From the NCBI GenBank assembly GCA_011525065.1, contig WTIY01000174.1, forward strand, positions 1-10,669: a stretch of DNA of 10,669 bases. Direction: 5' to 3'. This document shows positions 1 through 6,396 of this stretch, one piece after another. How positions within the stretch are numbered: the first letter of the stretch is position 1; each line of letters starts with the position of its first letter. Below the pieces are notes generated by a model. The model did not search any database and was not told the origin of the DNA. It worked only from the letters and a program-made list of their open reading frames with translations. A program made the position numbers and the translations under genes. This DNA comes from Flavobacteriales bacterium (lineage in GTDB: Bacteria > Bacteroidota > Bacteroidia > Flavobacteriales > Flavobacteriaceae).

Positions 1-13
1 GTATAAGAGACAG
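1..13. other. Residual Nextera/Tn5 mosaic-end adapter sequence
   Basis: The first 13 bases, GTATAAGAGACAG, are identical to the inner 13 bases of the 19-base Tn5 mosaic end used in Nextera library adapters. An exact 13-base match placed precisely at base 1 is very unlikely by chance. The genuine genomic sequence probably begins at position 14, leaving only 12 bases of real upstream sequence before pth. This is an inference from a known adapter sequence; a natural Tn5-type end is far less likely because no transposon sequence accompanies it. Confidence 0.85.
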
Positions 14-25
14 AGATTAGCGTCC

Positions 26-592
26 ATGAAAAAGTTTCTCATAGTGGGTTTAGGCAACATCGGGGCAGAGTACACCCATACGCGACACAATATCGGCTTT
101 CGCATTTTAGACCACTTTGCCGCGCATCACCAGCTCAAATGGGAGACCGTAAAGCTAGGCGATCGGACAGAATACAAAATCAAAGGACGCACCTTTGTCT
201 TACTCAAACCGAGCACCTTCATGAATCTCAGCGGCAAGGCGGTTTTACATCATTTAACGCGAGAAAAATTGACCCCGAATCAATTGTTAGTGATTACCGA
301 TGATTTGAATTTGCCTTTTGGCAGCATTCGACTCAAATCCAAGGGCAGTGACGGAGGACACAATGGCTTGAAGGACATACAAAGCGTCTTAAATACCACC
401 CATTACCCCAGATTTCGATTTGGCATCAGCAACAGCTTCAGTAAAGGCAAACAGGTTGACTACGTACTGGGACAGTGGTCTGAAGAAGAAGACGCCTTAA
501 TGCCTGAACGGCTGAACATATCCCTGGAAATCATCCCCTCCTTCGGACTAAGCGGGATGACACAAACCATGAACGCATTTAATGGCTCATAA
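26..592 (+). CDS. pth: Peptidyl-tRNA hydrolase
   Basis: This cytoplasmic enzyme cleaves the ester bond of peptidyl-tRNAs released from stalled ribosomes, so that tRNA and peptide can be reused. The 188-residue product is close to the usual length of about 190. Near the N terminus is GLGNIGAEYTHTRHNIGF, containing the substrate-binding Asn11 and the catalytic His21 (E. coli Asn10 and His20). TFMNLSG follows with Asn67, then a DDLNLPFG motif with Asp92 in the place of E. coli Asp93, and GGHNGL with Asn113. The ATG at 26 is chosen because MKKFLIVGLGN is the canonical beginning of the family. No Shine-Dalgarno sequence is visible, but only 12 genuine bases lie upstream because of the adapter remnant. 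The last 11 bp overlap the start of ribF, suggesting coupled translation. All catalytic residues are present and nothing is broken. Confidence 0.97.
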   Translation: MKKFLIVGLGNIGAEYTHTRHNIGFRILDHFAAHHQLKWETVKLGDRTEYKIKGRTFVLLKPSTFMNLSGKAVLHHLTREKLTPNQLLVITDDLNLPFGSIRLKSKGSDGGHNGLKDIQSVLNTTHYPRFRFGISNSFSKGKQVDYVLGQWSEEEDALMPERLNISLEIIPSFGLSGMTQTMNAFNGS

Positions 593-1538
593 AATTCAAT
601 TACATCAAGGCGCAGAATCCTTCAAGCCCGATCGTCAAAGTGTTGTTACCATTGGCACCTTTGATGGGGTTCACCTAGGTCATAGGGCCATCTTGAACAA
701 AGTTGTGAACCAAGCCAAAGCGCGTGATTTAAATTCAGTCCTGCTGACCTTTTTCCCTCATCCAAGAATGGTGGTTCAAAAACAAACCGAACTAAAATTA
801 CTCCACACACCACAGGAAAAAATCAATCATTTAGAACCCCTTGGTCTCGACCACTTAATTGTCCATCCGTTCACTCAAGAATTCTCGAGATTAACCCCTG
901 TAGAATACGTCAGAGACCTCTTGGTCAATCAGCTAAAGGCAAAAAAAATCATCATTGGTTACGATCATCGTTTTGGTCGAAACAGAACCGCTAATATTGA
1001 CGACTTAAAGGAATTTGGTCAAGTCTATGACTTTGAGGTTGAGGAAATTTCCGCCCAAGAGCTCGATCAAGTCGCAATCAGTTCAACCAAAATCCGAAAG
1101 GCACTCGAGCAGGGCGATATCCTTACGGCCAATGCATCCTTGGGGGCGTCCTACTCGTTGATTGGTCAGGTGGTTCACGGCCAAAGCATCGGTAGAACCA
1201 TCGGCTACCCTACTGCGAATTTATTCATCGCCGAGGACTATAAACTGCTGCCCAAGCAAGGCGTTTATTTGAGCCATAGCGTGATTGACGGCAAACCCAT
1301 TTTTGGAGTGACCAATATCGGCACGAATCCAACCGTGGGTGGGGTTGCTCAGCGTGTAGAAACCCATTTTTTAGATTGGGACGCAGATCTTTATGGCAAA
1401 ACCCTGACGCTCTCGCTACTGGGGCGCATCAGAGACCAAAGAGTTTTTGATGAACTCAAAGATTTAAAACTCGCCATTTCAAAAGACATAGAACAGGCCA
1501 GATTCATGATCTCCAATGATGCATATAAATTGGTTTAA
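582..1538 (+). CDS. ribF: Bifunctional riboflavin kinase / FAD synthetase
   Basis: RibF phosphorylates riboflavin to FMN and then adenylylates FMN to FAD, supplying flavin cofactors in the cytoplasm. The 318-residue length is typical. The N-terminal nucleotidyltransferase domain (about residues 15-180) shows the GTFDGVHLGH motif at 25-34, a GYDHRFGRNR motif at 126-135 and the ISSTKIR motif at 166-172. The C-terminal riboflavin kinase domain (about 185-310) shows GRTIGYPTANL at 204-214, with the PTAN nucleotide/Mg2+-binding motif, and a VETHFLD segment with Glu260 in the position of the catalytic glutamate. The ATG at 582 lies inside the end of pth; the next domain motif begins about 60 bp later, so this start gives the normal N terminus. 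The gene overlaps pth by 11 bp and the following membrane-protein gene by 23 bp. With no leader region there is no room for an FMN riboswitch directly ahead of it. Confidence 0.97.
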   Translation: MAHKIQLHQGAESFKPDRQSVVTIGTFDGVHLGHRAILNKVVNQAKARDLNSVLLTFFPHPRMVVQKQTELKLLHTPQEKINHLEPLGLDHLIVHPFTQEFSRLTPVEYVRDLLVNQLKAKKIIIGYDHRFGRNRTANIDDLKEFGQVYDFEVEEISAQELDQVAISSTKIRKALEQGDILTANASLGASYSLIGQVVHGQSIGRTIGYPTANLFIAEDYKLLPKQGVYLSHSVIDGKPIFGVTNIGTNPTVGGVAQRVETHFLDWDADLYGKTLTLSLLGRIRDQRVFDELKDLKLAISKDIEQARFMISNDAYKLV

Positions 1539-2889
1539 ACCCATCGACAACATTGGCCTTGTGCTCTGGAGAGTCATTTTTGGCTTACTCATCGCTTTGG
1601 AATCCTTTGGCGCCATCGTGACAGGCTGGGTCAAAGAGGTACTGATAGAACCCGACTTTACCTTTAATTTTATCGGGTTTGAGTGGCTCCAACCCCTACC
1701 CGGTTATGGAATGTACGCCTATTATGGCCTGATGGGGCTTTGCGGACTGGCTGTCATGATGGGCTATCGCTACCGATGGAGCATGCTGCTCTTTGCCTTG
1801 CTTTGGACCGGCACTTACTTGATGCAAAAATCAGCCTACAACAATCATTATTACCTGCTGTGTTTGCTCTCGTGGCTCATGGTATTCACCCCAAGCGCCA
1901 AGGATTTATCCTGGGATGCCTTGAGGGCGCAAGATCGAATCCAAACCATGCCTTTATGGGTTAAATTGCTGTTTGTGGGACAAATGTGGATCATCTTTAC
2001 TTATGCCGCTTGGGCCAAATGCTACCCCGACTGGATCGACGGGAGCGTGATCGCTTTATTTATGGAAGGCAAAAAGAACTATGTTCTGATCGGATCATGG
2101 CTTCAGGAAATTTGGCTTCAAAAAACACTGATTTGGGGAGGAATTTTATTTGATGCCTTAATCATTCCAGCTCTCTTATGGCGCAAAACAAGGGTTCTGG
2201 CTTTTGTGCTGTCCCTAGGGTTCCACTTGTTCAATTCGGTGGTGTTTCAGATCGGGATCTTTCCTTACATGAGCATCGCTTTTGCTTTATTTTTCTTTTC
2301 TTCCGACACCCTGAGGCACCGATTTAACTGGCTTATTCAGCCTTTTGATCAGCGATTCCGGGCGTATGCCGAAGCGCAAACCTCCCGGCCAAATCATAAA
2401 TCAACAGCCTCCGGCACTACAGGCCAACTCTGGACTCCCGTCAAATGGATTCCCGCTTTGATTGTCTTGTACTTGGTGATCCAACTCCTGCTCCCGCTAA
2501 GGCACTATGCCATCCAGGGCGAGGTGTTGTGGACTGAAGAAGGGCATAGGTTGAGTTGGCGCATGATGCTAAGGGCCCGAAAAGGCCTGGTAACCTTTTA
2601 TGTCATGGAGCCTGGTACTGGGGTTAAATCGATCTACCCCATCCGCGATTTGGTCACCCAAAAACAACACCGAATGTTAGCCTCACATCCAGATTTTATC
2701 TGGCAAATGGCCCAAAGAATCCGAGCCATTGAGGCAGAAAAAGACCGAGAAGTATGGGTTTTTGCTAAAAGCAAGGTGAGCGTGAACGGGCGTGACTTCA
2801 GTCCCATGATTGACCCCAGTGTCAATTTGACCAAGCAAGCCTGGGATCCATGGCGCCACCACGATTGGATCCTGCCTGCGCCTTTTTAA
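1516..2889 (+). CDS. HTTM-family membrane protein, vitamin K-dependent gamma-carboxylase homologue
   Basis: This is a 457-residue polytopic inner-membrane protein. Hydrophobic segments lie at roughly 13-36, 66-84, 89-103, 112-126, 147-168, 205-222, 227-245, 250-263 and 312-330, followed by a soluble C-terminal part of about 125 residues. It resembles human gamma-glutamyl carboxylase (GGCX), as I recall that sequence, along most of its length: NNH(Y)YL at 109-114; AAWAKCYPDWIDG at 164-176 against AGVKKLDADWVEG; FHLFNSVVFQIGIFPY at 236-251; a GHRLSWRMM segment; and an IDPSVNL...AW...W C-terminal block. Lys168 aligns with the GGCX catalytic base Lys218. GGCX uses reduced vitamin K, O2 and CO2 to convert Glu to Gla; a menaquinol-using equivalent is possible here, but neither activity nor substrate can be read from the sequence. 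The start (ATG ATG at 1516/1519) lies inside ribF; the next in-frame Met, residue 66, would remove the first membrane segment. HTTM family membership is near certain; carboxylase activity is inferred. Confidence 0.88.
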   Translation: MMHINWFKPIDNIGLVLWRVIFGLLIALESFGAIVTGWVKEVLIEPDFTFNFIGFEWLQPLPGYGMYAYYGLMGLCGLAVMMGYRYRWSMLLFALLWTGTYLMQKSAYNNHYYLLCLLSWLMVFTPSAKDLSWDALRAQDRIQTMPLWVKLLFVGQMWIIFTYAAWAKCYPDWIDGSVIALFMEGKKNYVLIGSWLQEIWLQKTLIWGGILFDALIIPALLWRKTRVLAFVLSLGFHLFNSVVFQIGIFPYMSIAFALFFFSSDTLRHRFNWLIQPFDQRFRAYAEAQTSRPNHKSTASGTTGQLWTPVKWIPALIVLYLVIQLLLPLRHYAIQGEVLWTEEGHRLSWRMMLRARKGLVTFYVMEPGTGVKSIYPIRDLVTQKQHRMLASHPDFIWQMAQRIRAIEAEKDREVWVFAKSKVSVNGRDFSPMIDPSVNLTKQAWDPWRHHDWILPAPF

Positions 2890-2895
2890 ACCAAA

Positions 2896-2910
2896 AGACA
2901 CAAAGTGTCT
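2896..2910. repeat. Small perfect inverted repeat after the carboxylase-like gene
   Basis: AGACAC and GTGTCT (six base pairs) are separated by AAA, seven bases past the stop codon of the preceding gene. In plus-strand RNA this would form a short hairpin, but no U-run follows, so it is at best a weak terminator or an mRNA 3'-end stabiliser. Read on the minus strand it is followed by TTTTGGTTT, but no minus-strand gene ends here. The remaining bases of the 79-bp gap hold only the possible promoter box listed separately. Confidence 0.35.
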
Positions 2911-2941
2911 GAATCGAGGGGTAAAAGCACCTATTTTTCGC

Positions 2942-2949
2942 TAAATTTG
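2942..2949 (+). promoter_or_regulatory. Possible Bacteroidota -7 promoter box for serS
   Basis: TAAATTTG fits the TAnnTTTG -7 consensus of the Bacteroidota primary sigma factor and ends 19 bases before the serS start codon. That implies an untranslated leader of roughly 12-14 bases. No TTG is present at the expected -33 position, so the match rests on one element only. Its location in the only gap ahead of serS favours it, but it is unproven. Confidence 0.4.
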
Positions 2950-2968
2950 AGCCGCCAAACAGAGCAAA

Positions 2969-4252
2969 ATGTTACAGATATCCCAGATTCGAGAGCAACA
3001 AGCCGACTGCATTAAGGCATTGGCCAAAAGAGGATTTGACGCGAGCCAAGCCATTGAGCGCGCACTTCAATTGGATGAACAAAGGCGTGCCACACAAGCC
3101 CAATTGGATGAGACACTGGCCCAATCCAATACGTTTTCTAAAGAAATCGGGCAGCTCTTTCAAAAAGGCGAACACCAAAAAGCCAACTTGCTCAAAGAAA
3201 AAACCACTCAGCTCAAGACTAAAGCCAAAGACCTCCAGGAGCAGCTCAACGCTGCCAGCCAAAGCCTTCAAGAGGTGCTGTGGACCATCCCCAATTTACC
3301 CCATGAACTGGTGCCTGATGGCAGCAGTGATCAGGACAATGAGGTGGTGCTTCAAGAGGGGACCATCCCTGAGTTACATCAAGGGGCTTTGCCCCACTGG
3401 GAACTGGCCAAAAACTATGACCTGATTGATTTTGAACTCGGGGTCAAAATCACTGGAGCGGGCTTTCCTGTCTACAAAGGCTATGGGGCGCGGTTACAGC
3501 GTGCGCTCATCGCTTATTTTTTAGACAAAAATACCCAAGCGGGCTATACCGAATACCAAGTGCCGCATTTGGTCAATGAATCTTCTGGCTTTGGCACCGG
3601 TCAATTGCCCGACAAAGAGGGACAAATGTATCATGTTACAGGTGATAATTTGTATTTAATCCCCACGGCTGAAGTCCCCGTGACTAATTTGTTCCGCGAC
3701 GTTTTGTTAAATCACAGCGAACTGCCTGTTTGTTGTACCGGTTACACCCCTTGCTTTAGAAGAGAAGCGGGAAGTTATGGCGCTCACGTGCGTGGTTTAA
3801 ATCGATTACATCAATTTGATAAGGTAGAGATCGTGCGCATCGAACATCCCGAAAACAGCTATGCGGCTTTGGATGGCATGGTAAAACACGTGCAAGAAAT
3901 CCTAAAAGACCTAGAATTACCCTATCGCATATTGAGGCTCTGTGGGGGAGACCTCGGGTTCACTTCTGCACTTACTTACGATTTTGAGGTTTTTTCTACG
4001 GCTCAAGATCGCTGGTTGGAAATTTCGTCCGTCTCAAACTTTGAGACCTTCCAAGCCAATCGTTTGAAATTGAGGTTTAAAGACACCGATGGCAGCAACA
4101 AGCTGGCCCACACCCTAAATGGGAGTGCGTTGGCCCTTCCGCGAGTTATGGCAGGCATTTTAGAAAATTGCCAAACACCAGAGGGCATCAAAATTCCTAA
4201 GGCCCTAGTGCCCTATTGCGGATTTGATCTCATCCCCTCACCAGACGCTTAA
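2969..4252 (+). CDS. serS: Seryl-tRNA synthetase
   Basis: This class II aminoacyl-tRNA synthetase charges tRNA-Ser (and tRNA-Sec where present) with serine in the cytoplasm. The 427-residue product matches the family length of about 425-430. Residues about 27-105 are a Lys/Glu/Gln-rich segment that forms the two-helix coiled-coil arm contacting the long variable arm of tRNA-Ser. The catalytic domain follows, with TAEVP in the serine pocket, class II motif 2 (CFRREAGSYG, then HVRGLNRLHQFDKVE) and motif 3 (LNGSALALPRVMAGILEN). The HVRGLNRLHQF version is the one usual in Bacteroidota. The ATG at 2969 is preceded by an A-rich stretch (GAGCAAA) rather than a Shine-Dalgarno sequence, as is common in this phylum. 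It stands apart from its neighbours by 79 bp and 52 bp and is probably transcribed at least partly from its own promoter. Confidence 0.98.
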   Translation: MLQISQIREQQADCIKALAKRGFDASQAIERALQLDEQRRATQAQLDETLAQSNTFSKEIGQLFQKGEHQKANLLKEKTTQLKTKAKDLQEQLNAASQSLQEVLWTIPNLPHELVPDGSSDQDNEVVLQEGTIPELHQGALPHWELAKNYDLIDFELGVKITGAGFPVYKGYGARLQRALIAYFLDKNTQAGYTEYQVPHLVNESSGFGTGQLPDKEGQMYHVTGDNLYLIPTAEVPVTNLFRDVLLNHSELPVCCTGYTPCFRREAGSYGAHVRGLNRLHQFDKVEIVRIEHPENSYAALDGMVKHVQEILKDLELPYRILRLCGGDLGFTSALTYDFEVFSTAQDRWLEISSVSNFETFQANRLKLRFKDTDGSNKLAHTLNGSALALPRVMAGILENCQTPEGIKIPKALVPYCGFDLIPSPDA

Positions 4253-4265
4253 GGTTTTTTAAACC
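4253..4265. repeat. Short inverted repeat directly after the serS stop
   Basis: GGTTT and AAACC flank TTT immediately downstream of the stop codon. The stem has five pairs, mostly A-T, and the T-run lies within it rather than after it, so it is a poor intrinsic terminator. It is noted because it is the only candidate 3'-end signal for serS before the next promoter-like box. The rest of the gap (4266-4292) shows nothing recognisable. Confidence 0.25.
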
Positions 4266-4292
4266 ACGGGGCATACATCCGGTGACTTATGG

Positions 4293-4300
4293 TATCTTTA
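4293..4300 (+). promoter_or_regulatory. Possible -7 promoter box placed for near-leaderless start
   Basis: TATCTTTA matches seven of the eight positions of the Bacteroidota -7 box TAnnTTTG and ends four bases before the ATG of the TPR gene. With usual spacing, transcription would begin at or within a few bases of that ATG, giving a leaderless or nearly leaderless message. A good TTG -33 element is not evident at 17-23 bases upstream. The box would drive the five-gene block that follows. Confidence 0.45.
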
Positions 4301-4304
4301 GGCC

Positions 4305-6083
4305 ATGAGATTATTGGTCGTGATTTTCATCAGTGTACTGTGTCATGTCCCGCTGCGGGCACAAAAGGCCGCTTTGGCCGAAAATTACTTTGATCAGGGC
4401 CAGTACGATAAGGCCCTAATCATTTATCAACGCTTGGTTGAAAATCAGCCCCGTCAACCCAAATATGTTTTAGGACTGGTCAAAACCTACCAACAACTCA
4501 GTCAGTTTTCTGAGGCAGAAAGACTGCTCAAGTCACGACTTGGTGAAACCCGTGTTTACCCATTGTACTACATCGCTTTGGGGGATAATTTTAACAAACA
4601 ACGCCTGGTAGATTCGGCCCAGAGGTATATTGACCGTGGGGTTCAGTTTGCTTTTCAGCAGCCCAATTACACCATTTCTATAGGCAAAGCCCTTACCGAT
4701 CTGAGTTTGCTAAATGACGCAAAAAACCTCTACACAGGGGTTATGGAGCGTCACCGTGACAAAGACTACCGGCTACAACTCGCACGAGTATATGGAGAGT
4801 TAGGAGATTTAGCCCCAATGTTTGAGACCTACCTCAGCTTGATGGAGACCACCCCGAGATTCATTCCAAGCATCAAGCGATACTTAGAAACTTATGTTAC
4901 CACAGATAAAGACAATCGTGGGAATGTTCTTCTAAAAAACGCGCTTTTAAATCGCTTGTCGCAAAATCAAGACCCGCTTTACAACGATCTTCTTTCTTGG
5001 CTTTTTGTCCAACAGAGAGAATACGCCAAGGCTTTTATCCAACAAAAAGCGATCTACCTCAGACTGGGTAACAATCTCCAAAGTCTCAGGAATTTGGCTC
5101 ATGCGGCACATTTAGACCAGCAGTCTACCATGGCCAAAACCATCTATGAATATGTCCTTAGTGTCGCTGCAGATCCACGGATTCAACTGAGTGTATCCAT
5201 TGAGATTTTGAGCATTGAACGAGTGTCAGCGATACTTAGCATGGATCAAATAGACTCAGCGTATCAAAAGCTCCTTGACGATTTTCCACAGCTGGATCAA
5301 ACTCAATTGATTTTGGATTACAGTGAATTTTTGGCCTTTGAACTCGGAGCGTCCCAGAGGGCAATCTCGCAATTGAATCAGGCTGCTGAAACGGCCACAA
5401 AGCCCTTTTCCCAGGGGCGATTTCGACTGTTGTTAGGGGACATTTTAGTGTTTAATGAGCGCTATAACGAAGCTTTGGTGAATTATGCTTTAGTGCAAAG
5501 TGCGCTGAAAAATGACGACTTGGCTCAAGCGGCAAAATTCAAAGAGGCGCAAACCAGTTATTTTAGGGGAGACTTTGACTGGGCGCAAACTCAATTAAAA
5601 ATATTGAAGTCCTCTACCTCTCAAAAAATGGCCAATGACGCCATTGCGCTCCACGTTTTGATCAATGAAAACACCCTGGAAGACACCACTCAATTAGCCT
5701 TGAAAAAATATGCGGCAGCAGAACTATTGATCCATCAAAAGCAATATAAAAAGGCCATAACTGCCCTGCAGGAACTTCAAAACGACCCCAAGTTAGATCG
5801 ACTTGCCGATGATGTTTTGCACACCCTTGGCCAGACCAGCCTGGCCATTGGCCAAACAGATGCTGCTAAAAATTATTGGCAGAATCTCATTGACAATTAC
5901 CCCGAAAGCGTTCACTTAGACGACGCCTTATTTGAATTGGCTACACTCATGATTCAGGTTTACAACGACCCGCAAACGGCCAAAACCTATTTGGAAAACA
6001 TTATTTTTAATCATCCCGACAGCATCTATTTTGTGGCAGCACAGAATCAATACCGCCAATTGCGGGGCGATCAAATCAACTGA
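4305..6083 (+). CDS. Secreted tetratricopeptide-repeat protein of unknown function
   Basis: The 592-residue product begins with a Sec signal peptide: a single Arg, the hydrophobic run LLVVIFISVLCHV, and a probable cut after Ala19 (LRA/Q), a common Bacteroidota cleavage context. Cys13 sits inside the hydrophobic core without a proper lipobox, so I do not call a lipoprotein. The rest is largely helical TPR-like repeats, for example about 22-55 (YFDQGQYDKALIIYQRLVE), 56-90, 370-405, 475-510 and 515-590, where spaced NYPES and NHPDS turns resemble BamD/CpoB-type repeats. Proteins of this kind are usually periplasmic or outer-membrane scaffolds, but no specific partner can be named. It is separated by four bases from the DUF4286 gene, so it is probably cotranscribed with rsmA and mgtE. 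The ATG at 4305 is the start that gives a complete signal peptide. Confidence 0.88.
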   Translation: MRLLVVIFISVLCHVPLRAQKAALAENYFDQGQYDKALIIYQRLVENQPRQPKYVLGLVKTYQQLSQFSEAERLLKSRLGETRVYPLYYIALGDNFNKQRLVDSAQRYIDRGVQFAFQQPNYTISIGKALTDLSLLNDAKNLYTGVMERHRDKDYRLQLARVYGELGDLAPMFETYLSLMETTPRFIPSIKRYLETYVTTDKDNRGNVLLKNALLNRLSQNQDPLYNDLLSWLFVQQREYAKAFIQQKAIYLRLGNNLQSLRNLAHAAHLDQQSTMAKTIYEYVLSVAADPRIQLSVSIEILSIERVSAILSMDQIDSAYQKLLDDFPQLDQTQLILDYSEFLAFELGASQRAISQLNQAAETATKPFSQGRFRLLLGDILVFNERYNEALVNYALVQSALKNDDLAQAAKFKEAQTSYFRGDFDWAQTQLKILKSSTSQKMANDAIALHVLINENTLEDTTQLALKKYAAAELLIHQKQYKKAITALQELQNDPKLDRLADDVLHTLGQTSLAIGQTDAAKNYWQNLIDNYPESVHLDDALFELATLMIQVYNDPQTAKTYLENIIFNHPDSIYFVAAQNQYRQLRGDQIN

Positions 6084-6087
6084 GACC

Positions 6088-6396
6088 ATGTACATTTACA
6101 ATGTGACCATTACCCTAGAGCCCGAGATTGAAACTGAGTGGATTCAGTGGATGCAAGACGATCACATACCAGGCATGCTGAAGACCGGAAAATTCCTTGG
6201 GGCGCTTATGACCAAAGTGCTTACAGATCAAGATTTAGGGGGCCCGACTTACTCGGTGCAATATCGTTGTCAAAATCAAGAGGTGTTACAGCGCTACTAC
6301 AGAGAAGATGCCGAGCGCATGCGCGGACAGAGCCTCCCTTTTGCTGGAAAATTCATTGCGTTTCGCACAGAGCTCGATGTGATAAAAGAATTCTGA
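6088..6396 (+). CDS. DUF4286 family small protein
   Basis: This 102-residue protein of unknown function belongs to the DUF4286 family seen throughout Bacteroidota. Recognisable family features are the MYIYNVT beginning, the WIQWMQDDHIPGML segment (about 18-31), TGKF, a central GGPTYSVQY strand, and FAGKFIAFRTELDVI near the end. No signal peptide or membrane segment is present, so it is probably cytoplasmic. The frame is open further upstream to an ATG at 6031, but that would add residues overlapping the TPR gene, and the family starts at MYIYNV, so 6088 is chosen. Its stop TGA shares its last base with the rsmA ATG, the tightest coupling in the window. This suggests, but does not prove, a role linked to ribosome assembly or simply fixed gene order. 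Confidence 0.9.
   Translation: MYIYNVTITLEPEIETEWIQWMQDDHIPGMLKTGKFLGALMTKVLTDQDLGGPTYSVQYRCQNQEVLQRYYREDAERMRGQSLPFAGKFIAFRTELDVIKEF

Noticed and set aside
1509..1540. Possible frameshift joining ribF to the membrane protein as one fused gene
   Set aside because: Both products have complete, normal-length ends: RibF is 318 residues and the HTTM protein has its own ATG. An ordinary overlap explains the junction.
2890..2968. Riboswitch or T-box leader ahead of serS
   Set aside because: The gap is only 79 bp with one small hairpin, too short for a T-box or known metabolite aptamer, and T-boxes are not typical of Bacteroidota.
3036..3425. Plus-strand 129-codon Lys/Pro/Ser-rich frame inside serS
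   Set aside because: It is a frame-shifted reading of the serS coiled-coil region; composition is low-complexity and serS is intact across it.
6138..6395. Upstream extension of the rsmA frame by 86 codons
   Set aside because: This stretch is DUF4286 read in another frame. The family start MKVTPKKHLGQHFL is the ATG at 6396.
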